The translations under genes were made by a program, and so were the position numbers. 37,151 nucleotides of DNA, from contig CASEWR010000141.1 of NCBI GenBank assembly GCA_949291675.1, positions 1 to 37,151 of the forward strand. Reading direction: 5' to 3'. The DNA is from an uncultured Desulfovibrio sp. (lineage in GTDB: Bacteria > Desulfobacterota > Desulfovibrionia > Desulfovibrionales > Desulfovibrionaceae). Of this stretch, positions 8,239-18,225 are shown piece by piece. The notes under the pieces were generated by a model. It was not told the origin of the DNA. It saw only the letters and a program-made list of their open reading frames with translations, and did not search any database. Position 1 is the stretch's first letter. The number at the start of each line of letters is the position of its first letter.

Positions 8239-8284
8239 AAGAAAAAGGGCAGGGCAGGACAGATGTGCTGCCTGACCCTGCCCG
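8239..8284 (-). terminator. Terminator downstream of purL
   Basis: On the minus strand a GGGCAGGG...CTGCCCTGCCC stem of about 15 bp with minor mismatches is followed by TTTTTCTTTT. It begins about 15 bases after the purL stop codon and separates purL from psd-pssA-leu. Confidence 0.85.
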
Positions 8285-8298
8285 GGAATGAGCTCTGA

Positions 8299-11200
8299 TT
8301 ACCAGTCCAGGGTCTGCTTGAAGGCCGTGGCCAGGTCTTCGACCTTTTCGCTCAGCACAGTGCTGGAGCCGCTGCGCACGGTCATGACACCGTCATCGGT
8401 GACAGTGCCGATGCGGCGGCAGATCTGCCAGCTGCCGAGCACGTCGAGGATGGGGGCGATGTCGGGTCGCACAGTGACAATGAGGCGGCTGGCGGACTCG
8501 GAGTAGAGCAGCTCGGTCAGGGACATGGGAGCGCCGCACACAGGCACGCTGTCCAGGTCAATGTCGCAGCCGAGGCGGCCGCCTATGCACATTTCTGCCA
8601 GGGCAACGGCAAGGCCGCCGTCAGAGCAGTCATGGCAGGCTGTAATGGCGCGCTGGCCCATGAGGCCGTGGACGGCGCGGTAGCGGGGCAGGGCAGTCTG
8701 GGCGTCCACGGTGGGCACCATGCCGCCGGACAGACCGAGCTCAAGGGCAGCCTCGCAGCCGCCGAGCTCGCGGCGGGTGGCACCGAACATGTAGATGCCC
8801 TGGCCGGGCTTCTTGAAGTCAGAGGTCTGGGTGGCCACCACATTGTTGATGACACCGATGACAGAGAAGAGCACCGTGGGCGGAATGGAGATCTTGATCC
8901 CGGCATTCATGTAGTCGTTCTTCATGCTGTCCTTGCCGGAGATGCAGGGAACGCCATAGGCCAGGGAGAAGTGCTGCAGCGCCTTGCAGGCACGCACCAG
9001 CTGGGCCATCTTGTACTGGCCGTCAGGGGTGCGCTCGCTTTCCACAGGATCGCACCAGCAGAAGTTGTCCACACCGGCCATGAAGTCAGGATTGCCGCCC
9101 ACGCACACGGCGTTACGTATGGCTTCGTCCATGGCATTGGCCATCATCCAGTAGGTATCGTAGTCGCTGTAGCGCGGGCAGATACCATGGGAAATGACCA
9201 GGCCCATTTCCGAGGTGAGCACAGGGCGCAGTACGCCGGCGTCTGCAGGGCCGTCACGCTTGATGCCGCACATGGGCTTGATGACGCTGCCGCCCTTGAC
9301 CTCGTGGTCGTACTGACGGACCACGTATTCCTTGGAGCAGATGTTGAGACGGCCAAGCATGGTCTTGAGGAAGCTGCCCTGCTCCACAGTGTCCACTGCA
9401 AGGCTCACTTCCCTGTACGCAGGACGCTCCCAGGCAGCCTTCAAGGAGAGCTGGGGCACGCCGTCGTGCATGAAGTCCATGTCAATGGAGCCCACAACGC
9501 GGTCGCCGTAGCGCACCTCGAAGTAGCCGGAGTCGGTGAAGTTGCCGAGCACCGTGGCTTCCACGTCCATGTCCTTTGCCATCTTGCAGAAGAAGGTGAC
9601 GTGTTCCTTCGGCACTGCCAGGGTCATGCGCTCCTGGGCCTCGGAGACCAGGATTTCCCAGGGACGCAGGCCGTCGTACTTTAAGGGCGCCAGGGAGATG
9701 TCCAGCACACAGCCGCCTGTGTCCTCGGCCATTTCGCCCACAGAGGAGGAGAGGCCGCCTGCACCGTTGTCGGTGATGGCATGGTAGAGGCCCATGTCAC
9801 GGGCACGCAGGATGAAGTCATACATCTTGCGCTGGGTGATGGGGTCACCAATCTGCACAGCTGTGGCAGGGGAGTTCTCATTGAGCTCTTCAGAGGAGAA
9901 GGTGGCACCGTGGATGCCGTCCTTGCCGATGCGGCCGCCCACCATGACAATGCAGTCGCCCACCTCGGCCTTCTTCTTCCAGCCGGGCTGGCCGTTCTTC
10001 AGTCTGGCAGGCAGCATGCCCACTGTGCCGCAGTAGACCAGGGGCTTGCCTAAGTAGCGCTCGTCAAAGACGATGGAGCCGTTGACAGTGGGGATGCCGC
10101 TCTTGTTGCCGCCGTGCTCCACGCCGCAGCGCACGCCTTCAAACACTCTGCGCGGGTGCAGCAGGCGGGGAGGCAGCTCCTTGTCGTAGAAGGGAGAGGC
10201 AAAGCAGAACACGTCTGTATTGCAGAGCAGGTTGGCGCCCATGCCTGTGCCCATGGGGTCACGGTTGACGCCCACAATGCCTGTGAGCGCACCGCCATAG
10301 GGGTCAAGGGCAGAGGGAGAGTTGTGGGTTTCCACCTTGATGCAGGCGTCCCATTCGTCAGAGAAGGCAATGACGCCGGCATTGTCCTTGAAGACAGAGC
10401 GGCAGAAGTCCTCATCGCCGAGCTGCTCGCGAATGCGGGCAGTGGTGTCCCGGATGCAGGTCTTGTAGAGATTGTCGATATTTTCTCTGCGTCCGGTCTC
10501 CCTGTTTTCATAGGTGACCTTGGAGGCAAAGATCTTGTGCTTGCAGTGCTCGGACCAGGTCTGGGCCATGACTTCCATTTCCAGGTCCGTGGGATTGGCA
10601 GGCAGGTTCAGTGCTGCTCTGCGTGCAGCCTGCTCGCTGCCGGCAAAGTGGTCACGGATGGCCTGCATCTCGGTGAGATTCAGGGCCCAGGTATTGGCGC
10701 GGCTCATTTCCATGAGCTTGTCGTCATCCATGGCAGACAGTTCGATGATGTCCACCTGGCTGCTGGCAGCGCCTGTGACTCTGGCTGCCTGGGGTGCAAA
10801 GCCGGGCTCTCTGGCCCACTCGGCTGCACTCTTGATGCGGTAGCGCTGGATAAGGCCGTTGCAGAGCTGATCCTCGGCAATGCTCTTCACCTGCTCCTCA
10901 GTGAGCGGAGCGTTGTCAGCACTGACAAACTGGTACTGCACTGCCGTGTAGACATGGATGGACTCCCTGTCGTGCTCAAGCACCAGGGCAGCCGTGTCAC
11001 GGGCAGTACGGGCCTCGTTGTCCGTGACGCCAGGGCGAAAGCCCACTTCCACAAACCAGTCAGGCGCAGGGTCACGCAGAGGAAGAGGCTCAATGGAGGC
11101 AATCTGCAGGATGGGGTCGTGCCAGATACCGTCGTCCACAAGGCGGCGCACCTCGCTCTCCTCAAGACCATCCACAGTGAAGATTTTCCGTTGCCAGACA

Positions 11201-11304
11201 GCCTTCACATCCACGCCAAGGGCGCTTTTCAGAGCCCTGGCCGTGCTTTGGCCCTGAATGTCAGCAAGATCCGGTCTGGGACCTGTTTCAATGCGGTAGA
11301 GCAT
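8299..11304 (-). CDS. purL: Phosphoribosylformylglycinamidine synthase, PurS-like/PurL form without glutaminase
   Basis: Carries out the ATP-dependent amidation of FGAR to FGAM in purine synthesis. The 1001-residue protein starts with a PurS-like segment of about 80 residues, followed by a linker and two AIR-synthase-type halves. Conserved landmarks are SEHCKHK near residue 260, ETHNSPSALDPYGGA (nucleotide site) and GNKSGIPTVNG. The C-terminus ends after the second half (SEKVEDLATAFKQTLDW) with no class I glutaminase domain, so a separate PurQ must supply ammonia; it is not in this window. This length is between the single-domain PurL (about 740) and the enterobacterial fusion (about 1300). 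AGGAG lies 11 bases before ATG, rather far. Confidence 0.95.
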   Translation of the reverse strand: MLYRIETGPRPDLADIQGQSTARALKSALGVDVKAVWQRKIFTVDGLEESEVRRLVDDGIWHDPILQIASIEPLPLRDPAPDWFVEVGFRPGVTDNEARTARDTAALVLEHDRESIHVYTAVQYQFVSADNAPLTEEQVKSIAEDQLCNGLIQRYRIKSAAEWAREPGFAPQAARVTGAASSQVDIIELSAMDDDKLMEMSRANTWALNLTEMQAIRDHFAGSEQAARRAALNLPANPTDLEMEVMAQTWSEHCKHKIFASKVTYENRETGRRENIDNLYKTCIRDTTARIREQLGDEDFCRSVFKDNAGVIAFSDEWDACIKVETHNSPSALDPYGGALTGIVGVNRDPMGTGMGANLLCNTDVFCFASPFYDKELPPRLLHPRRVFEGVRCGVEHGGNKSGIPTVNGSIVFDERYLGKPLVYCGTVGMLPARLKNGQPGWKKKAEVGDCIVMVGGRIGKDGIHGATFSSEELNENSPATAVQIGDPITQRKMYDFILRARDMGLYHAITDNGAGGLSSSVGEMAEDTGGCVLDISLAPLKYDGLRPWEILVSEAQERMTLAVPKEHVTFFCKMAKDMDVEATVLGNFTDSGYFEVRYGDRVVGSIDMDFMHDGVPQLSLKAAWERPAYREVSLAVDTVEQGSFLKTMLGRLNICSKEYVVRQYDHEVKGGSVIKPMCGIKRDGPADAGVLRPVLTSEMGLVISHGICPRYSDYDTYWMMANAMDEAIRNAVCVGGNPDFMAGVDNFCWCDPVESERTPDGQYKMAQLVRACKALQHFSLAYGVPCISGKDSMKNDYMNAGIKISIPPTVLFSVIGVINNVVATQTSDFKKPGQGIYMFGATRRELGGCEAALELGLSGGMVPTVDAQTALPRYRAVHGLMGQRAITACHDCSDGGLAVALAEMCIGGRLGCDIDLDSVPVCGAPMSLTELLYSESASRLIVTVRPDIAPILDVLGSWQICRRIGTVTDDGVMTVRSGSSTVLSEKVEDLATAFKQTLDW

Positions 11305-11334
11305 AGATTATGACTCCTGGTGGTATGAGATGGG

Positions 11335-11390
11335 TATGGCGCGAAGCGCTGCGCGGACTGACAGTACGTATGGCGCAAAGCGCTGCCCGG
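11335..11390. repeat. 22-bp direct repeat upstream of purL
   Basis: Two copies, TATGGCGCGAAGCGCTGCGCGG (11335-11356, one base string split here as TATGGCGCGAAG + CGCTGCGCGG) and a copy at 11369-11390 differing at two positions, lie 34 bp apart. Each contains the inverted core GCGC..AAGCGC. They sit 30-90 bp upstream of the purL start and could be operator half-sites, for example for a purine regulator; that role is a guess. Confidence 0.7.
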
Positions 11391-11529
11391 TGAGAGTGAA
11401 AGGAAAAAACGCGACAAAGCTGGCTGAAACATGGGGCTGCGTCCGGCTCAGGCTGGCGCATGCTGCCAGACACTGCCCTTCAGTGCCCTCAAGAGCCTTC
11501 AGACGCCCGTTGGGTCGCAGCAGGACAGC

Positions 11530-12516
11530 CTACTTCCTGCGGTCGCGCACATAGGTGAGAATTTCCAGCAAAACGTCAAGGTCGCTTCCTTTGGGAAGGC
11601 TCATGATGGCGTCTTTTGCCGTGTCAAGATAGCCCTGGGCCATGGCGCGCACCTGCGTGTCTATGCCTGCGGCACGGATCTTTTTGCAGGTATCTGCCAC
11701 TTCCTCTTCCGTGAAGGCGCCGCGGGTAAACTTGTCGTTGAAGACCTCGCGCTCTTCGGGTGACAGGGATGCTCTCCACAGCTGCAGGGGCGGGGTGAGC
11801 TTGCCTTCGCGCAAATCGCCGCCTGTGGGCTTGCCGATGACTTCGGCATCAGCCACGTCCAGGGCGTCGTCCACAATCTGGAAGGCCATGCCCAGGGCTT
11901 CCCCGTAGGTGCCGAAGGCAGCGACCTGTTCGTCGGAGGCATTGGCAAAGATGGCACCCATCTCGCAGGCTGCGCGGATAAGGCAGGCTGTCTTGCCGCG
12001 GATGATGGCAAGGTATTCCTCGCTGGCAAGGTTGCAGTTGCGCAGGGCATGCAGCTCGAGGATTTCGCCTGCAGCTGTTTCGGCAGTGGCCCTGGCAAAA
12101 ACATCGCACAGTTTTGTGCTGCCGCAGGCGGCAACGCAGGCATTGGCAGTGGAGAGCAGGGCATCGCCTGCCAAAATGGCCTCGGTATTGCCATAGACTG
12201 TGTGCGCAGCGGGCTGGCCTCTGCGCAGATCCGCATTGTCAATGACATCGTCGTGCATGAGGGTTGCCGCATGGAGCATTTCCAGGGTGCAGGCCAGGCG
12301 GTAGAGCCTTTCCCTGCCCCCGTTGCTCTCGTCTGCGCCGAGCAGGCGGGCGCAGAGCAGGCAGAGCAGGGGACGCAGTCTCTTGCCGCCTGCTTCCACG
12401 GTGTGCCTGGCAGCAGGCCGGGACGGGGCAGGCAGTTCCTGCAGAAGGTGGTCCAGAGCCCTGTTGATGAAGGGAAGCTCCAGGGCCATGCGTGCTTTGA
12501 GAAGAAGAAGTGCCAT
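11530..12516 (-). CDS. Polyprenyl diphosphate synthase (trans-isoprenyl, octaprenyl type)
   Basis: Elongates farnesyl or geranyl diphosphate with isopentenyl diphosphate to a long all-trans chain, most likely the menaquinone side chain. The 328-residue protein has GGKRLRP, the first aspartate motif DDVID (Asp89, Asp90, Asp93) followed by RRG, and the second motif QIVDDALD (Asp216, Asp217, Asp220). The residues before DDVID (LHAATLMH) are small and suit a long product, but chain length cannot be read safely. No strong ribosome-binding site is seen before ATG at 12516; ATG at 12489 is an alternative. The menG-like gene at 14231 could act later in the same pathway. Confidence 0.9.
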   Translation of the reverse strand: MALLLLKARMALELPFINRALDHLLQELPAPSRPAARHTVEAGGKRLRPLLCLLCARLLGADESNGGRERLYRLACTLEMLHAATLMHDDVIDNADLRRGQPAAHTVYGNTEAILAGDALLSTANACVAACGSTKLCDVFARATAETAAGEILELHALRNCNLASEEYLAIIRGKTACLIRAACEMGAIFANASDEQVAAFGTYGEALGMAFQIVDDALDVADAEVIGKPTGGDLREGKLTPPLQLWRASLSPEEREVFNDKFTRGAFTEEEVADTCKKIRAAGIDTQVRAMAQGYLDTAKDAIMSLPKGSDLDVLLEILTYVRDRRK

Positions 12517-12556
12517 GTGTGAGTCTGTCGTGTACGGGAAGAAGAAATGTCAGAAC

Positions 12557-13870
<1,314 letters not shown>

Positions 13871-13973
13871 GATGATGCCTTTTGTGCCGTATTCTGCCGA
13901 ATTCTGCCCTGATGTGTCCTGATCTCTGGTATGATCCGGCTGTGCATATCTCGTGAAACAGAATGGAGGATGT

Positions 13974-14174
13974 ATGGAAAATTTCGATGTGGATCTTCTG
14001 CTGCGTGCCCTGGGCCTTGGTTTTGTGCTGGAAGGCTGTCTCTGGGCAGCCTTTCCTGCCTACACGCGCAGGGTCCTGGAAGATGTGGTCAGAAATGGGG
14101 AAAAGGCCGTGCGCAGCACTGGGATCTTCAGCCTGCTCCTGGGCTGTGGTCTGTGTGCCCTGGTCAGCCTGTAA
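13974..14174 (+). CDS. DUF2065 (YjeT-like) small membrane protein
   Basis: A 66-residue protein with two predicted membrane segments (about residues 7-25 and 48-65) around a basic loop. The pattern LGLGFVLEG...FP......V and a C-terminal G-rich helix resembles the DUF2065 / YjeT family, whose function is not established. GGAGG lies four bases before ATG. A GTG at 13953 would extend the frame by seven residues but lacks a site. It is a lone gene running toward menG. Confidence 0.75.
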   Translation: MENFDVDLLLRALGLGFVLEGCLWAAFPAYTRRVLEDVVRNGEKAVRSTGIFSLLLGCGLCALVSL

Positions 14175-14230
14175 GCTGCGTCAGGGCAGCATTTGGGCTG
14201 TGCCAGAGCAGCATCCGGGCAGCATCCGGG

Positions 14231-14959
14231 TCAGGCAGAGCGCTTCTCGCCCATGTGCAGGCAGACAATGCCCGAGGTGAGCTTTTGGTAGTGCACGCGC
14301 ACAAAGCCTGCAGTCTCCATCTCCCTGGCCAGCTCGAAAGCGCTGGGAAATTCCATGATGGTGCGGGCCAGATAGGTATAGGCTGCCGGGTCGCTGGACA
14401 CGAGCCTGCCGATATGGGGCAGAAGACGGGTGAGGTAGGTATTGTAAAGCCCGCCCCAGATGCGGTCGCGCCCGGAACCGAACTCAAGAATGCAGACTCT
14501 GCCTCCGGGGGCGAGGACACGGTACATTTCCTTCAGCGCCTCGATGCGGGGGACAATGTTGCGTATGCCGAAGGCTATGGTCACGCTGTCTGTGCTGTTG
14601 TCAGGCAGGGGCAGATGCTTGCCGTCGGCAGTGACGGGAAAGATGCGCTGTTCTTTGCGTCTGGCAAGCTTCTTTGTGCCATGAACCAGCATGGGGTGGC
14701 AGAAGTCCAGAGCCAGCACGTCATAGCCTGGATGCTGCCTGCGCAGGGCAAAGGACACATCCAGCGTGCCTGCAGCCAGGTCCAGGAAACGGTGTGTGGC
14801 GCCGGGCAGCACGGAGCGGGCCAGCACCCTGCGCCAGTAGCAGTCTATTCCTAAGGAGAGGACGTGGTTGAGCAGGTCATAAAAGCGCGCAATGCGGCCG
14901 AACATGCCCGAAACGGCCTGATCGTGTTCAGTGATGTCAGTGATGGAAGAAGTGCTCAT
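14231..14959 (-). CDS. menG: Demethylmenaquinone methyltransferase (UbiE/MenG family)
   Basis: SAM-dependent C-methylation of demethylmenaquinone, the last step of classical menaquinone synthesis; a ubiquinone role is unlikely in a sulfate reducer. The 242-residue protein shows the UbiE pattern: FGRIARFYDLLNHVLSLG, the SAM motif LDLAAGTLDVSF, FGIRNIVPR, and PGGRVCILEFG. The C-terminal region DPAAYTYLARTIMEFPS and LTSGIVCLHMG also matches. Its ribosome-binding site is weak. Nearby 11530-12516 encodes the probable isoprenoid side-chain synthase. A 12-bp repeat lies immediately upstream. Confidence 0.92.
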   Translation of the reverse strand: MSTSSITDITEHDQAVSGMFGRIARFYDLLNHVLSLGIDCYWRRVLARSVLPGATHRFLDLAAGTLDVSFALRRQHPGYDVLALDFCHPMLVHGTKKLARRKEQRIFPVTADGKHLPLPDNSTDSVTIAFGIRNIVPRIEALKEMYRVLAPGGRVCILEFGSGRDRIWGGLYNTYLTRLLPHIGRLVSSDPAAYTYLARTIMEFPSAFELAREMETAGFVRVHYQKLTSGIVCLHMGEKRSA

Positions 14960-14974
14960 TATGCTTATGACGAC

Positions 14975-15010
14975 TGATATGACGTCTGATATGGCGTCTG
15001 ATATGGCGGC
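14975..15010. repeat. 12-bp tandem repeat, TGATATGRCGKC, three copies
   Basis: Units TGATATGACGTC (14975-14986), TGATATGGCGTC (14987-14998) and TGATATGGCGGC (14999-15010) lie directly upstream of menG. The stretch is non-coding as far as I can tell. It might be a slippage tract or a set of binding sites spaced just over one helical turn. Confidence 0.9.
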
Positions 15011-15058
15011 ATGGCAGGGCGCCAGACGTGACGCCGGCTGTGACGACAGCTATGCCGC

Positions 15059-15244
15059 CTAACGGCTCTGGCCCCGGCTCCCGGAGTCAGGCTTGGAGAC
15101 GGAAAGAATGGTGGTATAGACCACATTGAAGATGGTGGGGAAGACGTCTGCGATATTGCTCTGAGACACCGTGCGGATCTCAATGAGCTTGGTCGTAAGC
15201 TCCTTGGCCACCTGCAGGGCTTCCTTCTGATCCTTGTCCAGCAT
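15059..15244 (-). CDS. Hypothetical 61-residue protein
   Basis: A short protein beginning MLDKDQKEALQVAKELTTKL, followed by IEIRTVSQSNIADVFPTIFN. It is probably two or three helices. I do not firmly recognise it; it resembles short conserved proteins seen in Desulfovibrio with the pattern K(E)xxxKxIExxxVSxxxxxxxFPxIF. The start at 15244 is chosen because AAGGA lies seven bases upstream; the frame extends further but the extra 36 residues look like intergenic translation. A perfect 15-base dyad lies 26 bases above the start. Confidence 0.65.
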   Translation of the reverse strand: MLDKDQKEALQVAKELTTKLIEIRTVSQSNIADVFPTIFNVVYTTILSVSKPDSGSRGQSR

Positions 15245-15269
15245 GCTTGCATCCTTGGCGCCCCTGGCA

Positions 15270-15284
15270 GTGCCGTGACGGCAC
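15270..15284. promoter_or_regulatory. Perfect dyad GTGCCGTGACGGCAC
   Basis: Seven-base arms around a central G, directly upstream of the 61-residue gene. It is too short-looped for a stable RNA hairpin at full length, so an operator for a dimeric regulator is possible. Inference only. Confidence 0.5.
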
Positions 15285-15310
15285 CGCGAAGGGCAGCACA
15301 GCTCGTGGCG

Positions 15311-15369
15311 AAAAAAGAAACCCGTCCTCGGGGAATGGCCATGACCCACCATGGATCACGCCGGACGGG
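15311..15369 (-). terminator. Structured terminator-like element in the gap between the coiled-coil gene and the 61-aa gene
   Basis: On the minus strand, arms CCCGTCC (15363-15369) and GGACGGG (15321-15327) close a region with an inner hairpin (GGC-TGATCCA / TGGGTCA-GCC type). The outer stem is followed by TTTCTTTTTT (15311-15320). It lies more than 360 bases after the coiled-coil stop codon, so it might end a small RNA rather than that mRNA. Confidence 0.65.
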
Positions 15370-15734
15370 AAAAAGACGGAAGCCATAACCCCCGCCCTCT
15401 TTTTGAATGGGTCGCAGCATATGCCGGCGCGTGCACAAGGCAGCTGCTGCAGTGTACTGCATCCATGCGGCACAGGCGGCATATAGCGGCATATGACGGC
15501 GTCTGACCGCATGGGGTGTGAGTTGTGATGGTGCAGCAGACGAAACGCAGGAGCAGGTTGCGGTCTGTTGCAGAAGGCGGCTGTTAGCATACAAGAGGCA
15601 AAAAGGCAAAAAGTGCGCTGCAGGGCCAGTTTTCCGGCAGGCGTGCCGTTGCGGCAGCACGCTGCACACAGGCCCCCCGGGCCGGATTCTGCCTTATCCT
15701 GCCAGGCCGGCTCAGGGCAAAGGGCTGCAGGGCC
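15370..15734. other. Gap without recognised gene
   Basis: A 365-base stretch between the coiled-coil gene and the structured terminator. Open frames here on both strands lack ribosome-binding sites and family resemblance. A small transcript ending at the terminator at 15311-15369 is possible but no promoter with good boxes was found. Confidence 0.4.
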
Positions 15735-17807
15735 TTACTTGCCTGCCTGCATGATGCTGGCGATTTCCTCGCGCAGGACCCTGATGCAGGCTCTGGCTGC
15801 AACCCGTTCCAGGTGCTCCTCGCCAAGCAGCTCTTCCAGGGCAGCCATGCGGCTGGCCAGAACATCGCACTTGCTGCTCAGCGTCTCCTGCACGGCGTTC
15901 AGGCTGTTGCGGGCGCTTGTCTGGCTCTCGCGCAAGGCGGCAAGTTCTGCGTCCTGGCCTGCCTGGCGCTCTGCCAGCTTGTCGAGCAGTTCCAGAGAGG
16001 CAGGGCTGGCAGCAGCCTGCCCGGCTTCCCGGACAGCTTCAGCAGTCTTCTCGGCTTCCCGGGCAGCTTCCTGTGCTGCAGTGACAGCAGCAAGTCTGTC
16101 CTCCAGTGCCTCCAGGCGTCTGGCAAGGCTTTCTTCCGCACCGGCAGCGCTCTGAGCAGCTTCCACGGCAGCAGCCTGAGCAGCGTCCCGGGCAGCTTCC
16201 TGAGCCTCAGTGAGGGCAGCAAGTCTGTCTTCCAGTGCCTGCAGGCGTCTGGCAAGGCCTTCTTCCGCACCGGCAGCGTTCTGAGCAGCTTCCACGACAG
16301 CAGCCTTCTCGGCTTCCTGAGCCTCAGTGAGGGCAGCAAGTGTGTCCTCCAGTGCCTGCAGGCGTCTGGCAAGGTCTTCCCCGGCACCGTTCTGAGCACT
16401 TTCCCCGGCAGCAGCCTGATCGGCTTCCTGTGCTGCAGTGAGGGCAGCAAGTGTGTCTTCCAGCGCATCCAGGCGCCTGACAAGGCCCTCCCCGGCACCG
16501 GCAGCGTCTCTGCGCAAGGCAGCGAGCTCCTGTGCCCTGTCGGCAAGGCTTTCTGCCAGTCCCTCGCGCAGCACTGCTTCCTCTGCACGCCAGCTCTCCA
16601 GGCTGTCCAGGCGCACGGCAAGGGCGGCAATGTCTTCTGCCTCGTTTTTTTCGCTCGCAGCTGCGGCAGCATCCCGGGCAAGAACGCTGGCCAGGGAGGA
16701 TTCCACAGCCTGCATGCGGCCAGAGAGGCTGTCCAGGTCCTCAAGGCCCCTGGCAAGCTTTGCGGCGAGTTCTCCAAGGCCTTCTTCCACGCCGGCAAGG
16801 CTTGTTTCCAGGGCTGTCAGGCGACCTTCGAACATGGCCTCATGCTCTGCCAGCAGGGCAGTGGCCTGAGCCTGTCCTGGCTGTGCTGAAGCACAGCCAT
16901 CCGTCACAGTATCAGCCTCGGCAGCAGCCACGGCTTCAGCCATGTCTTCAGGCAGTTTCTCGGAGCATTGGGCCTCTGCCATGTCCGCTTGCGCTGCCAG
17001 GCCGTTTTCCAGGGCCTGCAGGCGCGAGCTGATGTCATCAAGGCGCTGGTGCGCGGACTGATTCATGAGCTGTCCTGTCTGGTCTTCCATGTCTGCCGTC
17101 TCTGTCCTGTCTGCCTCTCTGCCTGACGCTGCCTGCGCAAGTTCCTCAAAGGCTGCAGGCAGGTGCTTGTCGAGAATGGCAGTGCAGGTCTGTTCCAGGT
17201 CTGCACGTGTCACACACAGGGCAAGCTGTTCTTCACATTCATTAAGGCGCGTGCTGATGCCGGAAATGTCACAGCTGCCTTCTTCAGACTGCTGTGCCGC
17301 GTCCTGCGCTGCGCCTTCTTTGCCAGTCCCTGCGGCATGGTCCTGATCTCGGTCCTCAAGGGCCCCTTCCAGAGCCGTGATCCTGGCATTCAGGGGGTCC
17401 AGCATGGGCGTGACCAGCAGGGCCAGTTCCTCTGCATGGGGCAGGCATGTGCCCAGAGAGGCAGCACGGCGCTGGGCCTGGTCAATGCGGTTCTGACGCA
17501 GGCTGATCTGCTCCATCTTGTCGCGCACCACATCCAGGTCATGGGCAAGGCCGGACACTCTCTCCACCAGCCCGGGCAGCATGCCTGCGAGCAGGGGCGA
17601 GGGGAGCGGGGCTGTGTCCGGGATTTTGCCGACCGTGTCCGTTTCCGGGGCATGTTCTGCCTGCGCAGCGACATCCAGCGCAGCATCACCCCGCACAACA
17701 AGTTCGGTCAGATCTATAATGGGTCCGGTACCAGTGGGCCCGGCAGCGGGCGCGGGAACACTGTCCCTGCCGGACTCGGCGCCGGAATCGCGGTTCTTCT
17801 CGCTCAT
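15735..17807 (-). CDS. Large coiled-coil repeat protein, function unknown
   Basis: A 690-residue acidic, alanine/glutamate/leucine-rich protein, almost all predicted coiled coil. The N-terminus is disordered and includes PIIDLTELVVRG near residue 30, an isolated hydrophobic motif that may be a docking segment. Residues about 425-581 contain four similar blocks ending in LARRLQALEDRLAALTEAQEAA, with pitches of 43, 39 and 37 residues. No signal peptide or membrane segment is seen, so a cytoplasmic scaffold is likely. The start at 17807 has GAGG six bases before ATG; an upstream in-frame ATG at 17906 has no site. Heptad-rich composition makes homology calls (SMC-like, tail-fibre, polar scaffold) unsafe. 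It stands alone. Confidence 0.8.
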   Translation of the reverse strand: MSEKNRDSGAESGRDSVPAPAAGPTGTGPIIDLTELVVRGDAALDVAAQAEHAPETDTVGKIPDTAPLPSPLLAGMLPGLVERVSGLAHDLDVVRDKMEQISLRQNRIDQAQRRAASLGTCLPHAEELALLVTPMLDPLNARITALEGALEDRDQDHAAGTGKEGAAQDAAQQSEEGSCDISGISTRLNECEEQLALCVTRADLEQTCTAILDKHLPAAFEELAQAASGREADRTETADMEDQTGQLMNQSAHQRLDDISSRLQALENGLAAQADMAEAQCSEKLPEDMAEAVAAAEADTVTDGCASAQPGQAQATALLAEHEAMFEGRLTALETSLAGVEEGLGELAAKLARGLEDLDSLSGRMQAVESSLASVLARDAAAAASEKNEAEDIAALAVRLDSLESWRAEEAVLREGLAESLADRAQELAALRRDAAGAGEGLVRRLDALEDTLAALTAAQEADQAAAGESAQNGAGEDLARRLQALEDTLAALTEAQEAEKAAVVEAAQNAAGAEEGLARRLQALEDRLAALTEAQEAARDAAQAAAVEAAQSAAGAEESLARRLEALEDRLAAVTAAQEAAREAEKTAEAVREAGQAAASPASLELLDKLAERQAGQDAELAALRESQTSARNSLNAVQETLSSKCDVLASRMAALEELLGEEHLERVAARACIRVLREEIASIMQAGK
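16066..16533 (-). repeat. Four degenerate repeats inside the coiled-coil gene
   Basis: Copies on the plus strand begin GCTTCCTG at 16066, 16195, 16312 and 16423. Spacings of 129, 117 and 111 bp are all multiples of three. The first 80 bases of each copy are highly alike; the ends vary in length, consistent with in-frame expansion and deletion. Confidence 0.9.
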
Positions 17808-18225
17808 AGACTTCCTCAACGCAGTTTTCTGCCCCTGTGCCGGCAGGGCTTTCCCTGCTGAGACATCCCGGAGGATGCGGGGCTGCAGACAGGGGAAGGC
17901 CGGCATCTGTGCAGGCTTGTGCCGTTTTTTCAGTCACAGATTTAGCCGTATTGCGGCTCTTTGTCGATAGCAAAGCACGAACCTGCAACAGGCCTCAGCC
18001 CTTGTTTTTGCGGCATTTGCGGACAAAATGAGGGCCGGGCGGCAGTTGATCGCGCGCCCTGTTTAGACTAAGAAAGCAGGAGTATGTCTTTTTCGGTACC
18101 CGTGTTCCCTGTGTTTCTGGCACGTGATGCCGCTACACTGCAACAATTGAAGTAAGTTCCACTGCCCATACGGGCACGTCTGCCTGCCAGTGCTGCAGGC
18201 CATACCAATCCGGAGGATATCATAC
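17808..18225. other. Divergent promoter region
   Basis: A 418-base gap between two divergent genes. It must hold promoters for both, but I saw no near-consensus pair; a weak candidate is TTGATC with TAAGAA near 18046-18074 on the plus strand. A lower-GC patch around 17930-18090 is the likely control region. No gene was seen. Confidence 0.4.

Noticed and set aside
10114..11313. 399-codon open frame on the plus strand opposite purL
   Set aside because: Antisense of the conserved PurL N-terminal half.
14965..15669. 234-codon minus-strand open frame covering the 61-aa gene and its upstream gap
   Set aside because: In a different frame from the supported 61-aa gene, arginine/cysteine/proline-rich without motifs, and no start site.
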